Origin: Adiantum capillus-veneris
Lineage: Eukaryota > Streptophyta > Polypodiopsida > Polypodiales > Pteridaceae
Direction of reading: 5' to 3'
Length of the DNA stretch: 64,000 nucleotides
NCBI GenBank assembly: GCA_014529385.2
Contig: CM043971.1
Coordinates: forward strand, 95,841,882-95,905,881
In this document: positions 9,605 to 21,100 of the stretch, piece by piece
Layout of the letters: each line of letters begins with the position of its first letter
Numbering within the stretch: the first letter of the stretch is position 1
Program-made: the position numbers and the translations under genes
The notes under the pieces: model-generated
Told to the model about the DNA's origin: nothing
Seen by the model: only the letters and a program-made list of their open reading frames with translations
The model's database searches: none

Positions 9605-11140
9605 TGATAGACGTTTTTCGGCTTTCCATAATTGCCATAGTAAGCTACCTCACCCTATCAAATCACTCAAACATTTTGGTTATCCCTACCATTTCACTGT
9701 ACATAGGCGTGTGTGAGTTAGGGGACTTTTCCCATATCTTCTTAAAAACCCTCAATTAGCTAGTCACTGGGCTAGTTGAGCCAAAAAAATAAAAAATATA
9801 AGTATATTATGGCCCATTTGTGTGTAAATATTTCATTGTATATAGGGCCTAAATATAAGGATTTTTCATAATTATTTTGGTATTTATTTAAATATTTATA
9901 CTTACGCGTGTGTTATTTATGCTATGTATATTGACTCACCATTACCATATTTTTTCTTACCATTTTGCATACTCTTTATTCCATATAAAAATAATTTCAT
10001 GCAAGCTTCTCTTATTTTTGGTGTAACTCCATCCCAACAAAAATCCAAAAAAACTAGTTCTATTTATGTGTATATTTTTTCACTATTGTGATTTTTTCCT
10101 TCCTACATCTATTCTCTATTACTCTCATAAATTAGACCACAAAAACTATTCATCTTTTTATGATAGACTTATAATGAGAGAGATTTATTTTGACCCCTTT
10201 ATATTTTTTCCACCTATATTATTTATATTTGACACGTACATATTTTTTTAAACCCCTCAATATTTGATTTTCTTAGTTGTACTATTCACTTATATCATGA
10301 TCTCAACAATGTCTTCAATTATAGACCTACCAAATAAGGTCAAGGGTAAAAGGTATGTGGCATGCATGCATGCACCATAGGGAGCTCACTGTTGGAGGTA
10401 TTCAAAAGAATCATCCAAAGAAGGACCTCACAAGGACCTTGTGCAGTGGAAAAAACAGTCGGTTTTGCTGAATTTTTAAAGATCACATGCTCCCCGAATT
10501 TGAAAAGGTGATACAAACAAAAGTTGTAGCTCATGAGCTGAACTTTCACCTCAAAGTTTTTCATTATTTTTTGAGCTATGAGCTGTGAGCTATGATTTTA
10601 TTGGTGGACCCCAGTTTGCCCATGCTATGCAGCCACACTCCCTCTTCCACTTTATCATTTTCCTCTTTCACACACACTCCTCCCTCTCCCATGTCCTAAT
10701 TCACCCTCTTCACCATTGCCACATCTCTCACACCTCCATAGCTTTCATCCTCCATTTCTACACCCTATGTGTCCCCCTTTCTCTCTACATATATGTCCAT
10801 ATTACCATACTCTCTTCAACTTTGTAAAGAACTTCAAAAAATCAGCAAAAATCCAAAGATAACCTCTGCAAATGAAGGCTTTTATCATGAATTTTGCAAG
10901 GTTTGAAGATAACATAGCTTCATCGACACGCGCTACTTCGCCATGCTGACCGCTTCTTCTACCGGTGCTGTAAAGAGGTGAATGTCAACTTCTCCAAGCT
11001 TCAACCTTGCTTTACAAGCTTATCCCTTCTCTAACTTTTCTCATTATATATCTCACCATTTGGTGAATGATTTTGTAAATATTTTTTAGTGATAATTACT
11101 AACTACTAACCACTAACCTTATTGTAAAATGCACCCTCTA
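9605..11140 (+). repeat. Lone LTR related to the Gypsy-C LTR
   Basis: It starts TGATAG and aligns with 46057 onward for about 1.1 kb: the Phe-Ser-Ala region, the CTCAATTAGCTAGTCA block, the TGGCCCATTTGTGTGTAAATA block and the CATGCTATGCAGCCACACTC block are shared. Beyond about 10690 the two diverge and only weak similarity remains. I could not place the right end; it probably stops near 11140, where the minus-strand relic begins. There is no internal Gypsy-C sequence next to it, so it is either a solo LTR or a truncated copy. Confidence 0.75.
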
Positions 11141-11159
11141 CTAGAGTAGGCACTCCCCA

Positions 11160-12262
11160 ATTATTCACTTCGTAGAACAAGTATCAACCTCTGGAATTGG
11201 CAATGTAGGTGGCTCCATGGTAGGGCCCTCTAGTGTACTCCTCCTATCGTCAATCTCAGCATTTGTCCTCTTCATCTCAGTCACTCTAGATCGTAGCTGA
11301 TCAACTATGCTCTGTGGCAAAATCTGTCTAGGTGATGAAGATTTAGGAGGTGACCTGGTAAGGGATATCTATCTAGGAGGTGTATGTGAACTCTCGGTGG
11401 GTATCTGTCTAGTATCTTGGCCATGCCGCAGAGAATAGGGCAATCCAATCATCAAATAGTAAATCTCACCCAATGGGTCCCTATGAATCCTATCGCGAAG
11501 ATTTCCAATAAGATATGCCATAACGCTCATGGTTGGCTCAATATACCATCTCGTCTGCTCATGTCTGTATCTACGCCCACAATCATCAACATAAGTCAAT
11601 GTGTGCTCCAATCTACATAACTGCACTATCCTAGGATGTACATGGGTATCTAAACAATCATCGAGATGTGCTCTGTCAATAGCATCATATGGGTTGGTCG
11701 GCAAGGACATGTATATGCCCTTGAGCTCATCGGTAAAGAACTTAGTCGTACCAAAATGTCTCCTCTAAACTTTGGCTATCTGCAATATAGAAGGGTCTAT
11801 GTCGTCTGAGAAGGTACCTTTGGTATAGGAATGTCCGTCATGGTCAAGAAACCAAGGCATGGCTCCTTTGTGGCCTACAAAATGTAGCACAATCTCATCT
11901 CGGTCCTCAATACTCGGAGTGTTTCGGCTCGTGCCTGCATGGTGGCTCTAGGTCATCTAGCAATCATCGGTAAATCTGGAGCATGTGAGCTGGAAAGCTC
12001 AGTTTCTGGTGTGCTCATGGCTGGCAATGTGGAAGGTGGTACCATGTCTACAACCTCTCTAGCATGTGTGCTAATAGTAGGAACAATCAAAATCCGAGGT
12101 GCAACTGTCTTTGTGGCTCTCGTAGCTCTCGTCGTGCACTAGTATGGCTCTGCATTCTACGCTCCATATCTGTCCTAGCCTCTGCCATGATCTTTGCTGA
12201 GGTCACTCTCCTAGATGGTGGCGAGTATGGAAATCCTGGAGGTGATCGAACCTCAAGATCCA
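11160..12262 (-). pseudogene. Degraded gag-like ORF of a minus-strand Gypsy-like element
   Basis: A frame starting at the ATG at 12262 (minus) opens Met-Asp-Leu-Glu-Val-Arg with a Pro/Ser-rich N-terminus. It is broken by several stops between 12090 and 11710. The best-preserved part (11369-11710) has Arg/His/Asp-rich sequence. I recognise no domain. The assignment as the first ORF of a retroelement is inferred from position, downstream of the primer site at 14476-14494 on the same strand. It could instead be an unrelated repeat ORF. Confidence 0.35.
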
Positions 12263-12926
12263 TGACTGCCAAAGTCTAGCAATCTAGGTCAAATCTGGGC
12301 AATAAACCAATGCACTAGGTGCAAGGTGTAATCTGGCAATGAATGGCTATCCAAATGGTAATCCGGATCTCTGTGTAATCTGGCTCTAAAATCGGTCACT
12401 CGGTCAAATTCGTAGCCAAACGTAGGTCTAGTAACCAAATCGAGCTCTAATCACGCGTCGGTGTGCTTAGAATGGAGAAAAGCGCTCAAATCGAGATCTC
12501 GCGTATGAAAAAGCTCTAACTAGATAAATTGGGTCAATTTCAAGACCAAAACAAATCTCTATTGCAAGGCAAGGTCAAATATGGTCAATCGTGGGACTCT
12601 GCGGTCAAATTGAGTCAAAATGCAATATTACGCGTCAAAAAACTCTAAAGCGTGTAATCTGAAAAATTGTTGACTCAAAAGCAAAATCCGTGTCAAACAA
12701 GGTCTGTATGTGTGATCTGGCTCGAATATGCTAAAAACGGCTCAAATCGATAAAATCGGACAATTTCGGATAAAATCTGACTCTTGGGACGCTAAATGCA
12801 TTTATTCGTGCTTAAATACATGTGAATGGGACGTGTGCGGATGTTTGATGCATGTGCAATGCAATAAAGAGAAACAAGATAAAGAAAATTAAAAAAAAAC
12901 AAAAAATTTATTTTTTGAGTTTTTGG

Positions 12927-12928
<2 letters not shown>

Positions 12929-12957
<29 letters not shown>
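12929..12957. repeat. (AT)n microsatellite
   Basis: Fourteen or so AT dinucleotides in a row. Confidence 0.95.
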
Positions 12958-12962
<5 letters not shown>

Positions 12963-13136
12963 ATTTTTTGACTTGTGTGTGTGCGCGAGAGAGAAAACGT
13001 GTGTGTGTTTGAGTAGGAATGTGTGTGTGTAAGTTTGTTTGTGACTTTGTGTGTTTGTTTCTTTTGTGTGTTGACTTTCTTGTCTTTTCTTCTTTTGTTT
13101 GTTTTGCTTTTGTTTTTTGTGTGTGTGTGCGTGCGC

Positions 13137-13404
13137 GCAGGGGTTGGGTCACACGAAGTTAAAGAGTGGAGACTGGTTAGAGAGTGTCTGCACGGGGGCA
13201 ACGAGTGCGGGACAAGGTAAGTGCAAACGTGGATGTAGACAAGGTTGAGCGGGGTCCGATGGTCGCGCGCGCAGGGGTTGGGTGACACGAAGTTAAAGAG
13301 TGGAGACTGGTTAGAGAGTGTCTGCACGGGGGCAGCGAGTGCGGGACAAGGTAAGTGCAAACATGGATGTAGGCAAGGTTGAGCGGGGTCCGGTGGTCAC
13401 GAAA
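13137..13404. repeat. 134-bp tandem duplication
   Basis: 13137-13270 and 13271-13404 are direct repeats with period 134. Each contains GCAGGGGTTGGGT, GAGTGGAGACTGG and GCACGGGGGCA. The units are GC-rich and differ at only a few sites, so the duplication is recent. Confidence 0.9.
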
Positions 13405-14475
13405 GCGGGGCGGGTGAAAATATACACAAATGCAAGAAAGTTAAAAAATTTGTCCGAGAAGGTAAAATTACCCAAAAATGCTAAAAGCAACCAGGAACTT
13501 AGCGAGAGTTCATCGTTTCAAAAATTTTGTTTCGGATCGATTGTTCATATCAGAGTTTTACAATTTCATTAATTTTTGATAAAAATTTAACAATTTTTAA
13601 GCACTAAATTAGCACATAAAATGCTAAAAATGCCAAAAGTTTCAATTACACATAAATTTGCAACCAAGTACTAATTCATTTATGTGTGCAAAAACTAGAA
13701 AAATTAAGCATAAATCCGATAATTAGTGCACACACTCAATTTCTACCGCAATTTCGACGGCATAACGGCGCAATTTTAGCAATAAAAAAATATGAACCAT
13801 CATTGTCATAACATCATCAAACGAGTCATTGCCTTTCACAATTCTAATTGGCACCAATTAATCCACAATTAGCACTCGAAAGTGCGCAGTTTGTCTACAC
13901 ATGGACATACTAATTGCACTTAAATTTTCACTAATATTTTTTGTAATCAAACCTGCAAATCAAATCAACAATTGAATGGGTTAGTGCACTCACATTTCAT
14001 GAGCAACGCGTCGATTTCCAACTCCAATTGATGCCTACACACATGTGTGTGTACTAGCAACCGCTTAACGGCATTTCACCTACAGTCAACAATTGAGCAC
14101 AAAATCTCATGTGTAGCATTTATTTTCAATGAAATTAAACACATAAGAATAATAATCACAACTCTAATCAATGATTTAGCTATGTGTAGCACAAAAAGCA
14201 CATGTGATTAGAGAGTAATTAGAGAGCCTAATTAGGGAAGAATCCCTAATTACACACTCAAAAATCACTTAATTTTAGTCAAAATTTTTACAATTTCATA
14301 TCAAAAGAGTGATGACTCAACCTCTAATTAGGCATACACACATGTAAAGCACTCGAATTAGTAGCGGATTAGTCAAAAATTAGTGATCAATTAGTGAGAA
14401 ATTGGGGGTTTTCTACCTAAATCTACTCCTAAACACTCGATTATACTAAAAAATTCTCCTCTAGCTTACGCTACC

Positions 14476-14494
14476 GTCCCCGGCAACGGTGCCA
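14476..14494 (-). other. Gypsy-type primer binding site
   Basis: The minus strand reads TGGCACCGTTGCCGGGGAC two bases from the TGTTAAC start of an LTR. This closely resembles the primer sites of several plant Gypsy lineages. I have not confirmed the tRNA. Confidence 0.65.
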
Positions 14495-14496
14495 AA

Positions 14497-15140
14497 TGTT
14501 AACTCCCTCGTAGCATAGCTTCAAAGAATCAACAAAATTATCAATCCAAGGTTGGTAGCGACCCGGCTAGAGCATAGAAACATCACACATTGGGTGATTG
14601 TGTGAGAGAAATGAGATAGAATTGAGTGGGGAAATCACATGAGATTATCTACAATAGGAAGAAGAGAGAACTAATGAAGGGGATTAGTGTATGCACACAC
14701 TCTAACCCTTATGCTAATCAAGGTTGCTAATTGTTGCATACTCTACTAAGCCTCGTGGTCACATCCTAATCACAAGCTCACCCAAGCTCATGGAGTTATG
14801 ATTAGAGCAATGCATGTACAAATCCTTAATCTACACACTAATCTAATCATGTAGACACTAGTAGAATCAAACATACAATAGAAAATCAAGAAGTAGAGAG
14901 AGATTCGTTCTTAATCTACACCATCAAGACACTAATACACAACTTAATGAAAAGCAAGAGAAAGGCAAAAGGACTCATCTTCATTGCATGCATACAATCG
15001 GTCCGTGAAGAGAGTACATGCGCCTCCATGCTTCCACCTCCATAGCCTCCTTCTTCTTCTTCTCTACTCTAGGTTTCTCTCAAAATGATATCTCTCCTTT
15101 TCACATGAGCTACATTCACTTATATGCCTAGGGTTTTAAA
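14497..15140 (-). repeat. Putative 5' LTR of the minus-strand Gypsy-like element (right end uncertain)
   Basis: The LTR begins TGTTAAC next to the primer site. On the minus strand a TATATAAG-like box near 15118-15125 would lie in U3/R. No matching 3' LTR was found at the other end of the element, so the right boundary is a guess. Confidence 0.45.
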
Positions 15141-15288
15141 AGTTATGGCCGGCCGCCCAAAGTACATGAAGTGAAAAAACTGATACAACTTGGAACTCAA
15201 TTCGAGCCCATGAATATATACATAGAAAATGGAAAAATAATGTCCATGAGAAGGTGAAAATGGCTGCTGACGTTAGATGCATCCAGAG

Positions 15289-15290
<2 letters not shown>

Positions 15291-15339
<49 letters not shown>
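15291..15339. repeat. (GA)n microsatellite
   Basis: An uninterrupted GA tract of about 49 bases with a GAAAGAGA lead-in. Confidence 0.95.
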
Positions 15340-15341
<2 letters not shown>

Positions 15342-15481
15342 GTGAGAAAACACTTGATATTAAGATTAAACTAGTCAAAAAAGTTACATTTCGTTGAAGC
15401 CATTTAGACTAGATTACATGGGCACGATTTGAATACGACCAGAAACATCTCCACACAGAAAATGCTTCTCCCTTCGTTGCA

Positions 15482-16606
15482 TTACTCTTCGCCAGGCACA
15501 TAGCAACCTTCAACAAGGTGAGAACGCTTGTACCAAAAGGAGATTATTAGTGTTTGTGTCGCAAGCATATACTTGACAATGAAAGTGTCAAGAGCAATCG
15601 TGCAACATATGCCATCTGTTTCTTTCACATACCACCCTCGATCAAGAAGCTTATCACACAAGAGAGAATCAAATGGTTTGTAGAGCAGCATAGTTTTAGC
15701 AACATGTACGTTGCAGGTATGAAATAACTCAACAAAGAGAGAAACAAGACAAAAATTTGCAAGTTTCACCAATTTAGTGGGTACAGAGTTTCAAAGAGAC
15801 CTCTGAACATCCCTATAGAGCCTGCTTCTCAATGCCTCACTCATTGTTGTGTCGGGCACCGGCCAATCCACGGAGTTCCAGTTGGTTGGTAGTGAAACTT
15901 TCACCAATACTCCTCTCTGATTCCTTTATTTGAGTTGGTAGAAATGGTCATAGAAGAAAATTCCCTTGCCTGCAAGGCTTTTTCTAGTTGTGCCACATAC
16001 TGCAATACCCCAATCTGAGCATGGGTCACTAAGATGAGACCTATAATGCACTCTAGTGGCTCCCATTCCTCATATGAGGAAGGATAAACATCTGTGAATG
16101 TAAAAGAATAGAAATAAATACAAACATCTATATAACCTAATTAAATATCTGTAATAAGAGAAGAAAAAACAGACACATTTGAAATGTAAGATAACATTTA
16201 TAGGGGAGTGCTAAATAATTAACTCAGAGTTGCATCGTGGATTATGCACCATGGAGACATTGCCGCCGTTAGCAAGCACATCAGAGTGAGTGAAAACATG
16301 TTGAACCAAGACCTCTTTCACAGTATTCTTACCAACCTCGACTTTGAAATCCAGAACTCTTGCTTTCCATGTAGAATGAAACATATTTGTTGCCTTCGAG
16401 TTGTTTCTCCTTCTTGGCTGCATAAGAACCCAAGAACCTTTGCTTATCCTATGCTCTTGCCACCTATTGTCTGTAGTGAGAGAGTTTGAGATTGCGATAG
16501 TGCTTATGCTACTACATGATCTTCTTGGCACACTAATGGTGAGGTTATTTGGGGACAATGTAGAGCAACCTCTAGAACGTCTTGGGCGGGAAGAAGACAA
16601 AGCCAT
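15482..16606 (-). pseudogene. Spliced gene relic of unknown function
   Basis: Three pieces lie in order on the minus strand. The first (16606 to about 16230) has an Arg/Ser-rich N-terminus that might be a transit or nuclear peptide. The second (about 16094 to 15905) follows a good acceptor (TTTTACATTCACAG) and carries Glu-Glu-Trp-Glu-Pro-Leu-Glu and a hydrophobic Ile-Ile-Gly-Leu-Ile-Leu stretch. The third (about 15890 to 15482) contains Trp-Asn-Ser-Val-Asp-Trp and a Cys/Leu-rich tail, with one stop near 15800. Stops and frame breaks show it is decayed or that exons are missing. No family recognised. Confidence 0.35.
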
Positions 16607-17410
16607 AGCTATAATAAAGGGAGAATGATTTTTGAAAGCCTTTCATAAAGGGAGTGGATATCTTTTAATAAAGGAAGAGAGTTAGCTATCAATGAGTAGT
16701 TAGGTTTCAGCAACTTGACGACTACTGGTAGTGGGCCCTACTTTGTGAGACGAGGAAGTTACCTTACAAAAATGGGACAAATATCAATATTTTAAAATTC
16801 TTTCTTTCATTTTTGTGATATTTTCCATGCATTTCTACGTTACGTAAGGTTGTTGCTCATATGTTGCACCTTCTTTTCTCTCTCTTCAATAAGGCTATCC
16901 AAATGACCTCCAAAATTTCCTAATGCATAAGCTCATGGAAAATAAAGAGGCCCTCCTACACCCCATTCTCTTCCTAAGGCCAAGTTTCACCAAGCCTAAA
17001 AGAGAGGGAAAAAAGGCCTATGCTGAGATTTTAAAAAAAGAACCATTTCCATATTTTGTATTTGAAAGTAGTCTATTTAGTAACCCAAAAGAGAGGTGAA
17101 TAAATGAATTTTTAAATGTCCTTTTCCCACCCTCTTTCCTCTTTAACATATAAAACATTCTCTCTCACTTAGAACTCATGAAAGGAGGCACTTGTCAACC
17201 CCCCATACAGAAAAGCAGATTTGCACATTCTCTCACTGTATTCTCTCTCTAAAACATGAGCCAACTCTCTCTCTTTCTTCCCCCCCCTTTTCTCTCTTGT
17301 CACTTTCCCTCCCAATCATTAAGGAACATTCTTTACTACCTCTTTCTGATAGAGTGCAGATCCTCCAAGGTTACACATCTGCCCTCTCTCCCACTCTCTC
17401 TTCCTTTATT

Positions 17411-17465
<55 letters not shown>

Positions 17466-17535
17466 TGCTTCTCTTACTCTAGCTTGATTAGCTAACACAA
17501 ATTTCATTCAGTCCCCTACCACTACAAGACATTAC
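16607..17535. other. Non-coding stretch with a CT tract
   Basis: No gene is recognisable. It includes pyrimidine-rich sequence and a (CT)n tract at 17413-17460, with open frames that are only translations of that tract. Confidence 0.5.
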
Positions 17536-17836
17536 TAACAAGTCAAAACGATATCGATTAAACGTTGATTTAGAGCAGGAGCATGCTACTGTGCGACTTG
17601 GAACATCTAATTCCAAGGCTAGAGATCATCTATTGAACCTTGGATGCAAGGCAATCAATTTATGGGTTGATGGCCATATTTACCCTGGCAATCCAATAAC
17701 CAATGCATCACCGCCCTTTTGTAATGTCACTGAGCTATTGCGTTTTATTGGAGATGGGAGACACAAATTGTTTGGCTACTACTGGAGATTATATTCAGCT
17801 TTTGTCAATGAAACAATAAGCTTAATGTGGTCATAA
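17536..17836 (+). pseudogene. Second copy of the 452-776 exon family
   Basis: The frame contains Tyr-Arg-Leu-Asn-Val-Asp, a Trp-Val-Asp-Gly-x-Ile-Tyr-Pro segment, Asn-Pro-Ile-Thr-Asn and Glu-Leu-Leu-Arg-Phe. All match the order and spacing in the exon at 452-776. It runs 30-odd residues further (Gly-Asp-Gly-Arg-His-Lys and beyond) to a TAA at 17834-17836. A Ser/Glu/Lys-rich frame continues to about 18000 with stops. There is no obvious start codon, and the copy is isolated from the downstream exons seen at 5.9-7.3 kb. Confidence 0.45.
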
Positions 17837-18647
17837 GGTTTTTTGTCAAGAAATGGAAGCAGAGAAGGTGGAGAGGAAGCAAGTACTAGCAAGGAGGTGA
17901 GCAAGGTGCCATCCAAGGAGGACAAATCTGAAGTGCTTGCAGGAGCTACTGTGTGCCCTAATCATTTGAGGGTAGTGTGTGCTAGTACAGAGCTAGGAGG
18001 GTGAGGCAAATCAAGAGAAGTTCCTGAAAGAGGTAGGCCAATTGAGTGTAATGTGTGGACACACACGCCATGCCCTCTTGCATAGACTATCCACACCCTG
18101 TCTAAAACCACCTGCAGGCCCACACTGCTATCTAGCTGAGCCCATCTCCTCCTGCCTAAGATCGTGCTACAACTGTTGCAGAGGGGCTGCATAGAAGGAT
18201 GGTACTATTGTTGCCCTTGAGTGGGGCTTGCTACAGTATCGAGCAACCAATTTTCTACTGCATATTAGCTATCGGGTAAAATTAGGGGCGTTGGATCCTT
18301 GATCAATCGTGGGTTACTTCCAAAAGACACATATTTAGGGGAGAGTGAAAGAGATGGTGCTGCAGTGTGTCACGTGCAGTGTGTTCATGTAAGCACGAGA
18401 ATTTATTGATGAGATTTTTGTCCAAAATGTCATCACTTGGAAGAATTGATTCTTAGGGACTATTGGAGAAAGCTATCCTTATTGTGGTTCTTTGTTTGAT
18501 TTGTATACTAGATAGGCATTTCTCCTGGAAACAATGTTTTAGCTGCAACAGTTGACACATTCGAGAGGGTGCAATGCGTTAGTTGTGAGGTACGGTCACT
18601 AATAGTGTCACAAGAAAGCTTTAGGTTGTTTGAACCGAATGACAAGT

Positions 18648-18945
18648 GAAGGATTCTCCTCAAATGCAAGTATCTATGCTTGCACCTTGAAACCTTGAGG
18701 TTTTATGCAAGACCTTCACATGGATGAAGGAATTCATGATGAGATTGATATTCTAGTCAAATTTTGTCCAAGAAACATGTTTAGTTTGGCAATGCTTTGG
18801 TCGACATGTATGCCAAATGTGGTGCCTTTAAAAAAGCACAAAAGGTTCTTGGTAAGCTTTCTATGTGGAATGTCACCTTTTGAAATACGTTGAGTACAAG
18901 GTGTGCCCAACATGGTCGTGGCAAGGAAGCTTTGGGCATTTTGTG
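18648..18945 (+). pseudogene. Relic of a PLS-type pentatricopeptide repeat (PPR) gene
   Basis: In one frame with three stops the sequence reads Ala-Ser-Ile-Tyr-Ala-Cys-Thr-Leu-Lys, then Glu-Ile-His-like text, then Gly-Asn-Ala-Leu-Val-Asp-Met-Tyr-Ala-Lys-Cys-Gly and later Cys-Ala-Gln-His-Gly-Arg-Gly-Lys-Glu-Ala-Leu. The Val-Asp-Met-Tyr-Ala-Lys-Cys-Gly block is a signature of plant PPR proteins, which bind organellar RNA. Only about 100 residues, two to three repeats, are present. The Trp of the Asn-Val-x-x-Trp-Asn position is TGA. It is a fragment, not a functional gene. Confidence 0.75.
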
Positions 18946-18989
18946 AAGTGAGGGTTTCTTGCTTGTTAGCAGCAAGCTAGCTCGGATAA

Positions 18990-19345
18990 CATTTTTCGGA
19001 GCTTTTATTGTAAAAAGCTTATTATTTTGATGAATCGGGAATGTTGTTACTCCTAGTTTCTAGGTAAATAGTGTAATTGATGAGCTGGGGCTACAAGATT
19101 CCAGATTGTATCAACGTGTCTTTAGTTAGAGCTCCCAGATTATTAGTTTTCACCACAAAAACCTTGGCTAAGGTATAAAAGCCAATTTTTGTAAGTATTT
19201 TATAAGTTTTGGATAATAGAAACACAACGTGAGCTAATGAACTTCTCTCCTTCTCGCGCTTCCTACTCCCTTTCCGGTTGTCACATTGTAGTGTTGTTTG
19301 TTGCATTGCAACCGCAGGTAAGAGCTCTACGCATTGACGTAAGCA
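18990..19345 (+). promoter_or_regulatory. LTR-like promoter region with TATA box
   Basis: TATAAAA at 19174-19180 is followed by a transcript-leader-like, pyrimidine-rich stretch and the recurring hairpin motif at 19327-19341. This could be part of the 5' LTR of Gypsy-A copy 1 or of another element. No matching LTR was found downstream, so the call is weak. Confidence 0.25.
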
Positions 19346-19533
19346 TTTCATGGTAATCCGTAGCTTTTGGCATCGCCGACCCGCGGTCTAATTTCATCAT
19401 AATTAGGAATGTAAGCTTAAAGACATAAAATAAGTATCCAAACTTGATGAAACTTGGCTAGGGAGCTTAAGTTGAGCTGCTTAACCATTCTGTGTCAACA
19501 TTGTGGCAAAAACTTGCATAAAAATAATAGAAG

Positions 19534-19836
19534 TAAATAATCGCAATTATTTATATATGCTACGAAATTGGATATTTTTGCACATTTGAGTATACCACAA
19601 GGTCAAGCATATCAAGTAGACCACACAAATCAAATTTGGTGAAATTTGGATCACAAAAGTGAAACTTAAGCTAGATTCTTGAAAATTGAGTTTGCGAACA
19701 CGAAACAGTTGATAACTTGGACAAATTTTGTTCAAACTCAATGAAACTTGTCCAGAGACCTTAACAAGTTGAGCACTTGGAAAAACAAGTCAAAAAGTGT
19801 AAAAATTTGAGAAAAGTAAATAATCACGATTATTTA
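19534..19836. repeat. Two palindromes 283 bp apart (TAAATA type)
   Basis: TAAATAATCGCAATTATTTA (19534-19553) and TAAATAATCACGATTATTTA (19817-19836) are each one transition from a perfect 20-bp palindrome centred on ATCGCGAT. The sequence between them is AT-rich and non-coding. The same motif occurs at 39559, 39842 and 40136. Confidence 0.9.
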
Positions 19837-20239
19837 CTTATGATACACAAAGACACCATTTTGGACTTTTGAGCTTGTACAATGTTGGACCAACATAATA
19901 CAAGGCCACCGGTCAATTTTGATTTCAATCGGATCCAAATTGGTACATGTTCACTCAGTTTCCAGGTTGCAGATTAGTCCTTTGGATTTTTGCAAAAGTA
20001 GAATTTGTAAGTCTCAATTGATAACTCACTTAGCTCAATTTGAAGTGATACACATAGATAAGTCACCATAGTTAGCAAAATTTGTACAGTCTTTGTGAAA
20101 GAATAGCTAACTTGATTAAAACTGATACAAGAATCAGGTTGCAGACAAGGAATCAAAAGCTTAACAGAAGTTACAATCAAGTGAAGTGGAAGAAGTTGAC
20201 AACAAGTCAATCCGACGGTAAGTACTATATCCAGGGCTT

Positions 20240-21100
20240 CACAAGTCTATATGAACCTTAGATCTAGTCGTATACTAGTAGACCAAGGCATATTGGGAGA
20301 GACTGCTAGTAGAGTATCCATCGAAGAGAGTGTGAATCAAGGCAACCATTTGGACACTATCTTTGAAAAAGTCTCAGACACTCTTTCAGAATCAACATCT
20401 TAAATGTCTTCCTATTCAACTCATTCAAAAACCGGAACGACAGTGCGATATAAGCACATACTCACCTTTTATAAGACTAATCCCCATGGAGCTCACGTTT
20501 ACCTGGATCATGAAGAGTATGTCATTTGCATTCATGACCATGACATAGAGTTTGAAGAGCAAATCAAGGCAAACAAATAAGGGAAAATGTATATGGATAA
20601 AAAGAGAACTTAGTATTTACAGTTGAAAACCCTGAAGTGATAGACAAATGGGGATTAGAAGTAAATACCATAATTCCATATATGGCAGCGAAGGAAGGAC
20701 CACCGATTTTAGAAATCAAGGGATACGATCAAGTTAATTTGAAGCCTTTGAAACGGCTTAGCACGGATAATCCTAGGATTAGAGTCTAATGTTGGGAGGA
20801 TAGAAATGTCAAAGATCTTCTATGGACTTCTCATGCCAAATCAAGGCAGTTAACACCCATGAAGATCATCTATATCTTCAAAATCAAAGACAAGGGTTCA
20901 ACAGATCTACCAACCTACCTATTTAGGGATTGTTCTAACAATCCCTAAATACCAAGGTGGAAAAAACCAAAATCCAAGGATACTCCATAAGGGATTGGAT
21001 ATTGGGCCAAGGACCAGAAACTATTCCAAGAGATGAACTCCACGAGAGATCTTTTGAGAGAAATGTTAAAAAACCAGAAACTACCTCATCATGAAGAAAA
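20240..21100 (+). pseudogene. Gypsy-A copy 1 N-terminal gag region
   Basis: A frame from about 20240 to 20578 with one stop contains Pro-His-Gly-Ala-His-Val-Tyr-Leu-Asp and Glu-Tyr-Val-Ile-Cys-Ile-His-Asp. Its role is unknown and it precedes the gag core. From 20580 to 21100 the frames are short and interrupted. Confidence 0.4.

Larger units (their letters stand above)
12263..14475. other. Long non-coding leader with simple repeats
   Basis: There is no coding frame of interest. The region is built from short AT-rich phrases and many repeats of GTCAAA-like words, with an (AT)n tract at 12929-12957, a TG-rich stretch at 12970-13130 and a 134-bp tandem duplication at 13137-13404. It lies between the primer site and the degraded ORF and may be the untranslated leader of that element. 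Confidence 0.4.

Noticed and set aside
12908-13360. Minus-strand 150-codon frame and the smaller frames around it.
   Set aside because: The frame is made of a TG-rich microsatellite, an AT tract and the 134-bp duplication. Its Thr/His/Lys-rich sequence is the reverse translation of simple repeats.
17192-17495. Two overlapping frames rich in Ser-Leu repeats.
   Set aside because: They are the translation of the (CT)n tract at 17413-17460 and nearby pyrimidine-rich DNA. The same holds for the Ser-Leu frame at 15136-15378.
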